Source of the DNA: Chitiniphilus purpureus
GTDB lineage: Bacteria; Pseudomonadota; Gammaproteobacteria; Burkholderiales; Chitinibacteraceae
Direction of reading: 5' to 3'
DNA length: 64,000 nucleotides
NCBI RefSeq assembly: GCF_025642115.1
Contig: NZ_CP106753.1
Coordinates: 434,001-498,000 of the forward strand
Of the stretch, positions 46,566-56,210 are shown piece by piece (within the stretch, counting starts at the first letter, position 1; each line of letters begins with the position of its first letter). Position numbers and translations under genes: made by a program. The notes beneath the pieces are model-generated. The model searched no databases, was not told the DNA's origin, and was given only the letters and a program-made list of their open reading frames with translations.

Positions 46566-46982
46566 TCAGGATGATGCGAAGCGCCGCCGCAACCAGCGCG
46601 TGATCGGTCCCAGCACCGGCAGCTGTTGCCACAGCTCCTCGGCCGCGTCCCAGTAGTCGCGGTGCTCGACGACGAGACCTTCCGTATCGAACACGAAGCG
46701 CGTGGTGCCGTGCACGGTATGACGCCTGCCCTTGAGTCCGAACTCGAAGTCCCAGGTGACGAAGGCCTGATGCGTGTCCGCGAGCCGCTCGCGCACCAGG
46801 AAGCGTGGCGCCTGCGTGGTGGCGAACATGTGTGCGAACACCGCGGTGATTGCGGCATGGCCACGCACGTCGTTGAACGGATCCTTGAAGCGCGCATCGG
46901 CGGCGTAGAACAGCGGCAGCTCGGCCAGCGTTTCGGGACACAGGCTTTCGTACCAGGCGATCAGCAGGTCGAGTCGGCTCAT
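46566..46982 (-). CDS. SnoaL/NTF2-like protein
   Basis: A 138-residue cone-fold protein (MSRLDLLIAWYESLCPETL, DPFNDVRGHAAITAVFAHM, DYWDAAEELWQQLPVL), typical of nuclear transport factor 2-like domains with isomerase or binding roles. Last gene of the lipid-modification operon; its start overlaps the SDR stop by four bases. Confidence 0.82.
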   Translation of the reverse strand: MSRLDLLIAWYESLCPETLAELPLFYAADARFKDPFNDVRGHAAITAVFAHMFATTQAPRFLVRERLADTHQAFVTWDFEFGLKGRRHTVHGTTRFVFDTEGLVVEHRDYWDAAEELWQQLPVLGPITRWLRRRFASS

Positions 46983-47758
46983 TGCAGTTTCAGTGCCCGG
47001 TTCAGGAGTGCAAAGCGCACACGATACGGCAGCAGGCTGAACGCACGCAGCAGGCGGGTGAAACGGCGCGGGAAATCGATTTCGAAGCGGCCGCGGGCCA
47101 GGCCCGCCATGATGGCCTCGGCCGCCTGCTCCGGCGTCAGCAGTGCCGGCATGGCGAAGCGGTTCTTGGCGGTGAGGCGCGTCTTCACGAAGCCCGGATT
47201 GATCAGATACACGCCGAGCCCGCGTGGATGCAGGTCGGCATACAGCAGCTCGGCAAGGTTGATCAGTGCCGCCTTGCTCGGGCCGTACACGGTGGCGCCC
47301 GGCAGGCCGAGGTAGCCAGCGACGCTGGCGATGATGGCAATGCCCCCCGATCCTTGCAGCAGCAACGGCGGCAGTACCGCCTCAAGCCCGTAGTAGACGC
47401 TGTTGAGATTGGTCGCCAGCGTCTGGCGGGCCTGGTCGGCCACCACCTCCCAGGCGCGCTCCGGCCGGTACACGGCCGCGCAGAACACCACCAGATCAAA
47501 CCCGCCCCATTGGGCCTGCAGGCTGCTGCAGGCGTCGCTCCAGGCCTGCGGCACCGTGGCGTCGAACGGCAACAGCAGCGCCTGTCCCAGCGCGACCTGC
47601 TCCAGCCGTGCCGCGTCGCGTGCCGTCACCGCCACCCGCGCACCGGCGGCAAGCAGGCGCTGCGCCAATGCAGCACCGATGCCGCTCGACGCCCCGATCA
47701 GCCAGACCCGCTTGCCGTGCCAGTCCTGCCAGCACGGATTCATGGCGCCGGGCATCAT
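46979..47758 (-). CDS. Short-chain dehydrogenase/reductase
   Basis: About 259 residues. The cofactor loop is LIGASSGIGAALAQRL (residues 20-35), with the structural NLNSVYY and catalytic YGPSKAAL (Y-x-x-x-K) downstream. Starts ATG 47758 or 47755 overlap the stop of the DUF3833 gene. The C-terminal end is basic and hydrophobic, suggesting membrane contact. Within this operon it probably oxidises or reduces a lipid intermediate. Confidence 0.9.
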   Translation of the reverse strand: MMPGAMNPCWQDWHGKRVWLIGASSGIGAALAQRLLAAGARVAVTARDAARLEQVALGQALLLPFDATVPQAWSDACSSLQAQWGGFDLVVFCAAVYRPERAWEVVADQARQTLATNLNSVYYGLEAVLPPLLLQGSGGIAIIASVAGYLGLPGATVYGPSKAALINLAELLYADLHPRGLGVYLINPGFVKTRLTAKNRFAMPALLTPEQAAEAIMAGLARGRFEIDFPRRFTRLLRAFSLLPYRVRFALLNRALKLQ

Positions 47759-48285
47759 GGCTGCCGCTTGCGGAAGAACAGCGTCACTTCGCCGACGTCG
47801 AAGCCGAACTTGCTCATGCTGGCGCGGTTGATCAGCGTGTGCTCGTCCACCAGGAACATCCAGTCGTCGAGCTGGACCTCGTACACCTTGCCATCGACCG
47901 GCAGCTTCAGCGTATAGCGCCAGTTCAGCGCATTGCCGGCCAGTTCGCCCCGCGCCTGGCCGACCACATCGCCGGCGGTGCCGCGCCAGCGCCCGTCTGC
48001 GTCCTGGGTCAGTGTCCATACGCGGCGATCGGTGTTGCCATCGCTGTAGCGGAAACGTTCGTCGAGGATGAATCGATCGCCGTCGCGGCGGCCGGTGATC
48101 TGGACGGTGAACCGCTTGACCACTTCGCCGTTGCGCTTCTGGAACATGCCCCAGGCGTCGACGGTGCCGGCGAAGTAGGCCACGAGATCGAGCTTCGGTT
48201 GCTCGGCCGCATATCGCGTCACCGACGGGGCGCTGCAGGCAACCGCAAACGGTAGCGCCATCAGACTGAACAGCTTGCGCATCAT
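47755..48285 (-). CDS. DUF3833 lipocalin-like lipoprotein
   Basis: A 176-residue protein with a lipoprotein-type leader (MMRKLFSLMALPFAVACSAP) and the DUF3833 body (KLDLVAYFAGTVDAWGMFQ). This family regularly accompanies cyclopropane-fatty-acid synthase clusters. ATG 48285 overlaps the MFS stop by four bases. Confidence 0.85.
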   Translation of the reverse strand: MMRKLFSLMALPFAVACSAPSVTRYAAEQPKLDLVAYFAGTVDAWGMFQKRNGEVVKRFTVQITGRRDGDRFILDERFRYSDGNTDRRVWTLTQDADGRWRGTAGDVVGQARGELAGNALNWRYTLKLPVDGKVYEVQLDDWMFLVDEHTLINRASMSKFGFDVGEVTLFFRKRQP

Positions 48286-49532
48286 GGTGTTTCCTCCTTG
48301 ATCAGACGCCCGAGCAGCCACCAGGCCAGCAGCTTGAAACCGCAGGGCAACAATGCATAGGCAACGGCCAGTTCGATCCCCGCCGGACGCCCCGGCTGGT
48401 AACCAAGCCCCGCCAGCAATGGCAAGGCCAGCCCCGACAGCGCCAGCGCCAGCTTGCCGGTGAGGCTGAACACGCCGTAGTAGCCGGCCGGCTGCTCGTC
48501 GGCAGGGATGCGTTCGGCGAGCAGTACCGGTGGCAACGCCAGGTCCGCGCCCAGCGCCAGGCCGGACAGCACACACACGGCCAGATAGGGCGCGACATCA
48601 CCTGGCCCCAGCAGCGCGGCGCCGATGAAGGCCAGCACCGTTAGCCCCATCCCGAGCTGCCATGCGCGCGCCGCGCCCCGGCGGGCGGCGATGCGTGTCC
48701 ACAACGGCAGGCCGGCGGCGCCGGCCAGGAAATAGGCGCCAAGGAACAGCCCGGCGTGCTGCGCCGCGCCGATGCGATCGTTGATGAAGAACAGCGCCAG
48801 CGTCGCCGGGATGGCCACCGCGACGGCGTTGGCGAAATAAGGCGCAAGCAGGCGCACGAAGCGCGGCTGGCGCAGGGCGGCGCGCCAGTCCGGTTGCACT
48901 GCGGACAAGGCATTGCGCCACGGCGGCGCGAGGCGCAACAGCGCCAGCACGCCGAGCGCCAGCAGCACGGCGTACAGCGCGGCGAACGGCGCCATGCCCG
49001 CCGGGCGCGCCAGCAACCACACCGGCAGCGTGCTGGCCAGCACCACGCCGACGAGGCCCGCCCCTTCGCGCCAGACGGCGGCGCGGGTCAGCGTGGCCTC
49101 GTCGTCGGCCAGCCGCGCGCCCCAGGCGAGGTAGGCGATACTGAGCGCGCTGTGCGCGGTGTAGACCGCCACCAGCATCGCACCGAACCAGGTGGCGAGC
49201 AGCCACGGCGCAGCGCCGGCCGGTCCGGCTGCGGCCACGAAGGCTGCCGGTGGCAGCCACATGCCGGCGAAGGACAGCGCCAGGCAGATCGCGGCCAGCA
49301 GCATCCACCCCGCCAGCCGTCCGCGCCGGGCCAGCCGGTCGATGACGCGGCCGAGCCACGGGTCCTGCACGGTATCGACCAGGCGTGCGCCGAACAGCAC
49401 CATGCCAGTCAGCGCCAGTGACAAGCCCAGCCGGTCGGCGTAGTAGGCCGGTGCCTGCACATAGATCGGCAGCGCCGCCATGGCGAGTGGGAGGCCGAGC
49501 AAGCCGTAGCAGAGGTGGTGGCGCGCCCTCAT
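48282..49532 (-). CDS. MFS transporter, GPH-like
   Basis: A 416-residue protein with about 12 hydrophobic segments and the loop DTVQDPWLGRVIDRL, the D-x-x-x-D-P motif of the glycoside-pentoside-hexuronide cation symporter group. Its operon setting suggests transport of a lipid-related or envelope compound rather than a sugar, but this is inference. Overlaps both neighbours by four bases. Confidence 0.85.
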   Translation of the reverse strand: MRARHHLCYGLLGLPLAMAALPIYVQAPAYYADRLGLSLALTGMVLFGARLVDTVQDPWLGRVIDRLARRGRLAGWMLLAAICLALSFAGMWLPPAAFVAAAGPAGAAPWLLATWFGAMLVAVYTAHSALSIAYLAWGARLADDEATLTRAAVWREGAGLVGVVLASTLPVWLLARPAGMAPFAALYAVLLALGVLALLRLAPPWRNALSAVQPDWRAALRQPRFVRLLAPYFANAVAVAIPATLALFFINDRIGAAQHAGLFLGAYFLAGAAGLPLWTRIAARRGAARAWQLGMGLTVLAFIGAALLGPGDVAPYLAVCVLSGLALGADLALPPVLLAERIPADEQPAGYYGVFSLTGKLALALSGLALPLLAGLGYQPGRPAGIELAVAYALLPCGFKLLAWWLLGRLIKEETP

Positions 49533-50041
49533 GGCGCGCTCCCCAGCAGCTGAGCGCGCAGTGCCTGATCGCGGGTGTCCGGCGCGAGCCAGATGGCGAA
49601 GAAGGCACGGGCGAACTCGGGATCGGCGATGTCGGCGGTCAGCCGCTCCCCGGCATAGAAACGGGCGCCGACACCGGGCTGGAACACGCCGACGATGCGG
49701 TCACCGGCCTGGACGTCGACGAAGGCCTGCAGCATGCGCGCACGCCAGCCTTCGAGCCGCGCTTCGCTGTAGCGCCCGCCGAACAGCCGGCGGATCTCGT
49801 CGATGCTGGTCGCGGCCAGCCGCTCGCGACTGATGCTGCGGTGATAATCGAGCTGCAGCGCGAACGGCGCTTCGCTGGAAAACGGATCGCTGCCACTCCA
49901 CAGCCGCGCCGTATAGATGCGCAGCCCCAGCCAGCGCAACTGCCCCTCGCCCACCACGCGGGCGCCGACCACGTCGTTGCGCCAGCCCGCCCATGCCGGC
50001 AAGGCGCAGAGCAGCAGCATGGCGAGCAGCAGTGCCCTCAT
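49529..50041 (-). CDS. Chalcone isomerase-like periplasmic protein
   Basis: A 170-residue protein with a cleavable signal peptide (MRALLLAMLLLCALPAWAG) and the chalcone-isomerase-like fold (GLRIYTARLWSGSDPFSSE; FQPGVGARFYAGERL). These bacterial proteins are found with cyclopropane-fatty-acid synthase operons and may bind fatty acids. One base separates it from the CFA synthase stop. Confidence 0.8.
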   Translation of the reverse strand: MRALLLAMLLLCALPAWAGWRNDVVGARVVGEGQLRWLGLRIYTARLWSGSDPFSSEAPFALQLDYHRSISRERLAATSIDEIRRLFGGRYSEARLEGWRARMLQAFVDVQAGDRIVGVFQPGVGARFYAGERLTADIADPEFARAFFAIWLAPDTRDQALRAQLLGSAP

Positions 50042-50042
50042 C

Positions 50043-51254
50043 TCACGGCTCCCGCCGCAGCAGGAACTGCGCCACGTCGGTGCGGCCTTCATCGAACCCG
50101 GCTTCGCAGTAGCACAGATACAGCTGCCAGGTGCGCATGAACACTTCGTCAAAGCCTTGCGCGACGATCGCATCACGCTCGCGCTCGAAGGCTGCGCGCC
50201 AGCGCCGCAATGTCTCGGCGTAGTCAGGGCCGAAGCGGAATGCCTCCACGGTGGTGAGACCGCGCCGCGCCGCGGTGGCGCTGAAGCGCTCGATGCTTGG
50301 CAGCATGCCACCCGGAAAGATGAACTCGCGGATGAAGTCGCTGCCGGCACGGTAGCGGGCGAAATGCGTTTCGGCGATGGTGATCGACTGGATCAGCGCG
50401 CATCCACCGGCACGCAGCCGGTCACGCACGCCGGCGAAATAGCGTGGCCAATAGCGCTCACCGACCGCCTCGAACATCTCGATCGACACCACCGCGTCGT
50501 ACTCGCCGGTGAGATCGCGGTAGTCCAGCAGTTCCAAATCAACCAGGTGCTGCAACCCGGCCGCCGCGATGCGGCGCTGCGCCAGCGCCAGCTGTGCCGG
50601 CGAGATGGTGATGCCGTGCACGGCGATGCCCTGTCGCGCCGCATGCTCGGCAAAGCCGCCCCAGCCACAGCCGATCTCGAGCACCCGCATGCCGGGTTGC
50701 AGGCCGAGCACGTCGACGATGCGCTGGTACTTGGCCGCCTGGGCGGCCTCCAGATCCCGATCGTGGTCGCCTTCGAACAACGCTGCGGAATAGCTCCAGG
50801 TGGCATCCAGCCAGCATGCGTAGAAGGGATTGCCGATGTCGTAGTGCGCATGGATGTTGCGGCGGCTGCCCGAGCGGGTATTGGCGCGCAGCCGGTGCCG
50901 CAGCCCGTACCACAGCCAAGCCAGCACGCTGCCCGAGAGCGCGGGCGCCAGTTCCCTCTCGTTGCGGATCGCCAGACGCAGCAGCGCCGTGAAGTCGGGA
51001 CTGTCTACCCAGCCATTGCGCACGGCGTCGGCGAAGCCGATGTCGCCCCCCGAAAGGATGGCATCGCACGCGCGCCAATCCTTCAGCTGCAGCTCGGCGC
51101 CCAGGCCCCCTGCCACGCCGAAACCCAGGCGCTCGCCCAGCGGGGTGATCACATGCAGATGGCCGATCGCCATACGGCTGAGCAGCGACAGGAACACGCG
51201 TCCGGCGACTGGGACGGTGGCAGGCGGCAACGACAGCGCATCGCTCTGGTTCAT
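50043..51254 (-). CDS. Cyclopropane-fatty-acyl-phospholipid synthase family protein
   Basis: A 403-residue SAM-dependent lipid methyltransferase: HAHYDIGNPFYACWLD, the SAM loop VLEIGCGWGGFAEHAA (about residue 190), and IQSITIAETHFARYR plus FIFPGGMLPS near the end, all characteristic of CFA synthases. It methylenates or methylates unsaturated acyl chains in membrane phospholipids. Start 51254 overlaps the DUF1365 stop. Confidence 0.93.
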   Translation of the reverse strand: MNQSDALSLPPATVPVAGRVFLSLLSRMAIGHLHVITPLGERLGFGVAGGLGAELQLKDWRACDAILSGGDIGFADAVRNGWVDSPDFTALLRLAIRNERELAPALSGSVLAWLWYGLRHRLRANTRSGSRRNIHAHYDIGNPFYACWLDATWSYSAALFEGDHDRDLEAAQAAKYQRIVDVLGLQPGMRVLEIGCGWGGFAEHAARQGIAVHGITISPAQLALAQRRIAAAGLQHLVDLELLDYRDLTGEYDAVVSIEMFEAVGERYWPRYFAGVRDRLRAGGCALIQSITIAETHFARYRAGSDFIREFIFPGGMLPSIERFSATAARRGLTTVEAFRFGPDYAETLRRWRAAFERERDAIVAQGFDEVFMRTWQLYLCYCEAGFDEGRTDVAQFLLRREP

Positions 51255-52027
51255 GATCCGGTTTCCTCGGGTTGGGACAGGCCCGCCGCAGGCGGCAGCG
51301 GTTTGCGATGGATGGGGACGCGCTTGAACCACAGCTTGAGTGCCTGCCAGTGGATGCGTGCGATCACCGCCGCGGTGAACAGCGGATAGCCGAGCAGCGC
51401 CTGCACCGCGTGGGACGCGGTCAGCGGCACCAGCCGGCCGCCGATCGCGGTCTTGAGTACCAGGCCGGCGCTGTCGTGGTAGTCGATGCCGACAAAGCAC
51501 GTCGTGGCCATGTCGCGGAAGCGGAAGCGATAGACGCCTTCCACGCTGAAGAATGGCGAGACGTGCAGGACCTTGCGGCTGTGCAGCACCGTTTCCGCTG
51601 TGATGGGGCTGCCGTCGGCGGCGGCCAACAGGTAGCGATGGGTTTCGCCGAAGGTGTTGTTGACCTCGGCCAGCACCGCAAGCAACGCGCCGGCGCGGTC
51701 GTGGCAGTACCAGAAGCTGACCGGGTTGAACACGTAGCCGAGCACGCGCGGGAAGGTCTGCAGCGCGATCCGGCCGTCGGCGGCGATGCCGGCGGCGCGG
51801 AGCACGCTGCGCATCCAGCCGGCAAGATCACTGCCGTCACGCGGGCCGTAGTCGCTGGTATGCACGGCGAGCGGACGCCAGCAATCGACGCCGAACCAGC
51901 GGTTGCCGGCCTCATCGAGGCGATCCAGATCCAGCCGCACGCAAAAGGCGCGGTAGACAAAGCGGTTGCTTACCGGGCGCAGGCGCTGGTGCATCACTTG
52001 GCCGAACAGCAGATGGGCCGCTTGCAT
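51251..52027 (-). CDS. DUF1365 family protein
   Basis: A 258-residue protein with the DUF1365 hallmarks RVLGYVFNPVSFWYCHD and AEVNNTFGETHRYLL. Function unproven; it is a constant companion of the FAD oxidoreductase and CFA synthase genes on either side. Confidence 0.9.
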   Translation of the reverse strand: MQAAHLLFGQVMHQRLRPVSNRFVYRAFCVRLDLDRLDEAGNRWFGVDCWRPLAVHTSDYGPRDGSDLAGWMRSVLRAAGIAADGRIALQTFPRVLGYVFNPVSFWYCHDRAGALLAVLAEVNNTFGETHRYLLAAADGSPITAETVLHSRKVLHVSPFFSVEGVYRFRFRDMATTCFVGIDYHDSAGLVLKTAIGGRLVPLTASHAVQALLGYPLFTAAVIARIHWQALKLWFKRVPIHRKPLPPAAGLSQPEETGS

Positions 52028-52029
52028 TG

Positions 52030-53319
52030 CTAGCTCCTGGCCCACGCAGGCGCGACGCCGAAGCCGGCTGCCACCCGCAAGGCCGACTTGAGGCCATCCT
52101 CGTGAAAGCCGTAGCCGGTCCAGGCGCCGGCAAACCAGGTGTGCCGTTGTCCCTGGATGCGTGACAGCCGTTGCTGGGCCGCGATCGCCGCATGGTCGAA
52201 CACCGGGTGGGCATAGTCGAAACGCTCCAGTACCGTGGCCGGGTCGGGCTCGTTGAACGGATTGAGCGTGACGATGACCGGCTCGCGAAAAGGCAGGCGC
52301 TGCAGCTGGTTGAGCAGGTAGCTGACGCAGACCGGCCGCTCGCCGTCCACCTGGGTGCCGCCGAGATAGTTCCATGCCGACCACGCCTTTTCGCGGCGCG
52401 GCAGCAGCCGGGTGTCGGTATGCAACCAGGCGGTGTTCGGCTGGTACCGCACCGTGCCGAGCACCCGGTGCTCGTCGTCGCTGGCGTCGCACAGCATGGC
52501 AAGGGTATCGGGCGCGTGGGTGGCGAACACCACGGCGTCGAAATGCTCGGTCACACCGCCGTGGCTGACACGCACGCCGGTTTCGTCGCGCTCGACCCCA
52601 TCGACCGGCGTGGCCACGCGCACGTCCGGCAGCACCGCCGCGATGCGTCGCACATACTCCCGCCCGCCGCCGAGCACGCTGCGCCATTGCGGCCGGTTGT
52701 TCACCTGCAACAGCCCATGGTTGATGCAGAAGCGCAGAAAGGTCGCGGCCGGAAAGTCGAGGATGTCGCGCGGAGCGCTTGACCAGATGGCCGCAGCCAT
52801 CGGCAGCAGATAGCAATCCCGGAAAGCCGGGCCGTAACGGCCGCGTTCCAGCAGTTCCCCGAGCGTGGCGCCGTTCTGCGCCACGTCGATCAGATTGCGC
52901 TCGGCGGCGGCGTTGAAACGCAGGATGTCGCGCAACATGCCAAGAAAGCGTGGCGAGAGCAGGTTGCGGCGCTGCGCGAACACGGTATCGAGATTGCTGC
53001 CGGCCCACTCGAAATCCCCCTCGTCGAGCGAAACGGCAAAGCTCATCCCGGTGGCGTGGGTCTGCACCCCCAGCTCGGCGAACAGCGCAATCAGATTGGG
53101 ATAGGTCTTGTCGTTGAAGACCAGGAAGCCCGTGTCGACCGGGTGGCGGATGCCGCCCAGCTCCACGTCCACGGTGTTGGTATGGCCGCCAAGATAGGGC
53201 GCGGCCTCGAACAGGGTCACCTTGTGCCGGCATGCCAGGAAATAGGCGCTGGCCAGCCCCGAGATACCGGCACCGACCACGGCAACACGCTGGCGGTCGG
53301 GCAAGGCGGAATGGGACAT
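52030..53319 (-). CDS. FAD-dependent oxidoreductase (amine-oxidase fold)
   Basis: A 429-residue flavoprotein with an N-terminal Rossmann motif VAVVGAGISGLASAYFLA and ETHFEAAPY-like continuation (LFEAAPYLGGHTNTVDV), and the C-terminal FAD-binding FAGAWTGYGFHEDGLKSA. This group (COG2907) is linked to modified fatty acid formation. First gene of the operon; two bases precede DUF1365. Confidence 0.9.
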   Translation of the reverse strand: MSHSALPDRQRVAVVGAGISGLASAYFLACRHKVTLFEAAPYLGGHTNTVDVELGGIRHPVDTGFLVFNDKTYPNLIALFAELGVQTHATGMSFAVSLDEGDFEWAGSNLDTVFAQRRNLLSPRFLGMLRDILRFNAAAERNLIDVAQNGATLGELLERGRYGPAFRDCYLLPMAAAIWSSAPRDILDFPAATFLRFCINHGLLQVNNRPQWRSVLGGGREYVRRIAAVLPDVRVATPVDGVERDETGVRVSHGGVTEHFDAVVFATHAPDTLAMLCDASDDEHRVLGTVRYQPNTAWLHTDTRLLPRREKAWSAWNYLGGTQVDGERPVCVSYLLNQLQRLPFREPVIVTLNPFNEPDPATVLERFDYAHPVFDHAAIAAQQRLSRIQGQRHTWFAGAWTGYGFHEDGLKSALRVAAGFGVAPAWARS

Positions 53320-53363
53320 GATGGCTCCGTGGCGCCCGCCTGCAAGCGGGCGCCGTCTGGGGT

Positions 53364-54707
53364 TTATCGATCAACTACCGGGCTGAGCGTAAAGGCAGCA
53401 GCGCCGCTGCTGCCCACCACGCCACGGGCGACCACGGTATAGATACGGTTGGCCTCGAGCGTTGCGGTCAGCGTCTGTACCACTGTCGCGGCATCGCCGG
53501 CGGGCCGCACGTCGAAGGTGTAGCTGCCGGCAGGCACTTCCAGGTAGTCCGACGCAGCAGGGTAAGGCACATTGGCCAGCACGCGATTGCCATTGGCATA
53601 TATGTCGACATTGGGTGCCCCTGGCGAGGCATGGACGACACGAACCTTGGCCGAGCCGGTTGCTGGCAACGAAAGATTGTCCGCTGCCACCAGGAAACGG
53701 GGCGCAGTGGGGCCGGACCCTGCAGCCAGGCCAATCGCGAATACGCTGTAGCTGCTTGCCCTATCCAGCGTCAGCGCTTGCGAGATCACCTCGGTGCCAC
53801 CCGCCGCCGTTGCCACTGTCACGGTGTAGGCCGCAGCGGGAACCGCAGCGTAGTCCGAAACCGCGTAGTAGCTCACGCCCGAGAACAATGCCGCGCCGTT
53901 GGCCAGCACATCGACCGCCGGCGCATCGGATATGGCGTGGATGGCACGGACCCGCGCACGCGCGTCCTTCAGCTCGCTCACCGGAGCGGCGGCATTGCGG
54001 GTCAGCAGCAACAGCGAGACCGGCGAGACCGCGTTCTCGGTCTCAACCGCCGCAACCACCAGATCAGCGCCCGCCGCAAGATCCAGCGTGCCGCTGTCGT
54101 ACGCGACAGTCTTGCTGCCCGCCGGTGTGATCCGTACCCGGTAGCTGCCCGCGGCCACCGGCAGGACACCGGAATCGGCGCGGAACGCCACGTTGCCAAG
54201 AGCGGGCGTGGCAGTGGCCAGGTCCGCATCCGGTGCGGTGAGGTAGATATCGACATTGCCGGCAGACGGTGCCGCATGGACCACGCGCAACTTGAGCTGA
54301 CCAGCAGCAGGGGCGAGGTTGTCCTCCACAATCGCCAGCGGTGCGATCTGTGCCAGCCGGCCGGCTGCAAACACCGTGTAGATCTTGCCGGCCTCCAGCG
54401 CTGGCAGCGCGTCGGTGAAGGAGTCGACGGCCGTATCGGTGCCCGCTACCGTCACGCGCAGCGGCAGATTGCCCGCCGGGACTGTCAGCAGCGCACTGGC
54501 GGCCTTGTAGGGCACGTTGGCCAGCGCCCGGCTGCCGTTGGCGTACACATCGACATTGGGCGCATCGGGCGATGCATGCACCACCCGTATCTGGGCAGTT
54601 GGCTTCGCCTCATCGCTGTTGTCACCGTCACTGCCATTGCAGGCAGCCAAGCCCAGTGCTGTCGCTGCCAGCACCGTGCGTGTCAACCACTGTTTCCACT
54701 GTTTCAT
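53364..54707 (-). CDS. DUF4397 repeat lipoprotein
   Basis: A 447-residue secreted lipoprotein (leader TVLAATALGLAACNG, lipobox L-A-A-C) with four DUF4397 repeats, each opening like RVVHASPDAPNVDVYANG (near residues 40, 145, 255 and 355). Such proteins sit on the cell surface or in the periplasm; function unknown. Start ATG 54707 has good homology support. It is divergent from a TetR regulator, which may control it. Confidence 0.88.
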   Translation of the reverse strand: MKQWKQWLTRTVLAATALGLAACNGSDGDNSDEAKPTAQIRVVHASPDAPNVDVYANGSRALANVPYKAASALLTVPAGNLPLRVTVAGTDTAVDSFTDALPALEAGKIYTVFAAGRLAQIAPLAIVEDNLAPAAGQLKLRVVHAAPSAGNVDIYLTAPDADLATATPALGNVAFRADSGVLPVAAGSYRVRITPAGSKTVAYDSGTLDLAAGADLVVAAVETENAVSPVSLLLLTRNAAAPVSELKDARARVRAIHAISDAPAVDVLANGAALFSGVSYYAVSDYAAVPAAAYTVTVATAAGGTEVISQALTLDRASSYSVFAIGLAAGSGPTAPRFLVAADNLSLPATGSAKVRVVHASPGAPNVDIYANGNRVLANVPYPAASDYLEVPAGSYTFDVRPAGDAATVVQTLTATLEANRIYTVVARGVVGSSGAAAFTLSPVVDR

Positions 54708-54849
54708 CGTTGCTCTCCAGTGATACGTCGTTACGGAAAGAACACGTTCGATGTCGATGTCTCCGGCCGGAAACCTGCTGCAGCGCGTGCTAAGATAACG
54801 ATCACACTGCCACGAAAAAAAATCTACCACACAGTAAACGAAATTACCA

Positions 54850-55497
54850 ATGAGTATTTTAGGCAAGCTGAGCTTCAAGGACCAAGCCTTCAAGCTGCGC
54901 GAGGACGCCATCCTTGACGCGACCACGCGCATCCTGGCGGGCAAGGGCTTTGATCTGATGACGATGGACGACGTCGCGCTGGAGGTGGGGATCTCCAAAC
55001 CCAGCCTCTACAAGCACTTCAAGTCCAAGGAGGATCTCGTCGGCGAGGCCATGATCCGGCTGATCGATGGTGCCCAGGCCTTCATCGACGCGCTGAGCGC
55101 TGAGCAGGGTCCCAGGGACAAGCTGTCGGCCCTGCTCGAATGGGCATTGCGGGTGCGGCTGGCCGGCGGGCTGCCGTTCCTGCCTTCCACCAGCAGCCAT
55201 GTCCGCGAGATGCTGACGCGCAACCTGCGCTACGTGACCCGGGTGCTCAAGCTGAACAGTGCGCTGGAAAAGCTGGTGGAGCGTGGCAAGAAGGCGGGGG
55301 AACTGCGTGCGGATCTGCCGACCGATGTCATTCTCTACAGCTATTACGCCCGCACCTGCGATCCTTCGGTGGAGTATCTCAAGCTGTACAGCAAGATGAA
55401 CGACGACGAGATCGTCGCCGCCATGCTCGCGGTCGCGTTCAGCGGCATCGCCGCCAGGCAGGCTGATGTCCGCCGCCAGGCCGATGGCGCGGGCTGA
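54850..55497 (+). CDS. TetR-family transcriptional regulator
   Basis: A 215-residue regulator with the TetR helix-turn-helix at residues 15-60 (AILDATTRILAGKGFDLMT, VALEVGISKPSLYKHFKSK) and a helical ligand domain. Divergent from the DUF4397 gene across 142 bases, which should hold the shared promoter region. Confidence 0.92.
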   Translation: MSILGKLSFKDQAFKLREDAILDATTRILAGKGFDLMTMDDVALEVGISKPSLYKHFKSKEDLVGEAMIRLIDGAQAFIDALSAEQGPRDKLSALLEWALRVRLAGGLPFLPSTSSHVREMLTRNLRYVTRVLKLNSALEKLVERGKKAGELRADLPTDVILYSYYARTCDPSVEYLKLYSKMNDDEIVAAMLAVAFSGIAARQADVRRQADGAG

Positions 55498-56113
55498 GCC
55501 CTCCGGCCAGACCACCGGACCGCCAAGCACGGACGGCCGCATTGCCGCGTGCTGCACCTGGGGCTTAGGCGCTCCAGTCCCGACAGTGGATCGCCGACCG
55601 CGGTCCGCCTGATCCACCGCTGCTTCTGCCACCGATGCCACCTGTGCCTTGACCGCCACCGACGATCCGGGTGCTGCAGGCAGGCGGTGCTGCATTGCAA
55701 ACCGACATCGGTCCCGGGGCGGGCGCGATGTCCGCAAGGCACCCAGCAGCGTCATCAGGTGACTTGCGGGGAGCCCGGCCATTGTCGGCCGCGGTGACCG
55801 CCCTGCCTGCGAACGGGCCGTGGATTGGTTGCCCCAGCCATGGTGCGCTTGCTAGGGAACGGCGGTCAGCAGTTCTTGCGATGCGGAACGGGACGTGGCT
55901 TTGAGATGTTCGTCCAAAAGCATGAAATCGAATGCAGGCTCCTGGCCCGGCTTGGTCCCAGCGGTGTCGACGTGCCGGCCGGGCCTTCAACTGACTGGCC
56001 GACGCGGCCTGCCGGACGACGGCACGTTGTGCAGATCGACGGTATTGCGGGCTGCTGGCAGAGGGATGCCGAGCCGGCCGGGGTTTGCACATGACCGCGC
56101 AGCTGGACGGAAA
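55498..56113. other. Gene-free region between tetR and norB
   Basis: About 600 bases. Several overlapping open frames exist on both strands, as expected in GC-rich DNA, but none has a ribosome site or recognisable protein content. Confidence 0.6.
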
Positions 56114-56141
56114 CAGGGCCTTTGCCTATGCAAAGGCCCTG
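56114..56141 (-). terminator. Terminator hairpin after norB
   Basis: CAGGGCCTTTGC (56114-56125) and GCAAAGGCCCTG (56130-56141) form a perfect 12-bp stem with a 4-base loop, 70 bases past the norB stop. On the minus strand it is followed by TTT. Confidence 0.75.
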
Positions 56142-56210
56142 CCGGGGGCGCAGCCGATTTCGCCGGGTGCGGCACACGGCCCGCGCTTATGCGAAGGCCG
56201 TGTTATGCAG

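Noticed and set aside
54859..55782. 307-residue minus-strand frame over tetR
   Set aside because: Antisense to the TetR gene; composition is shadow-like.
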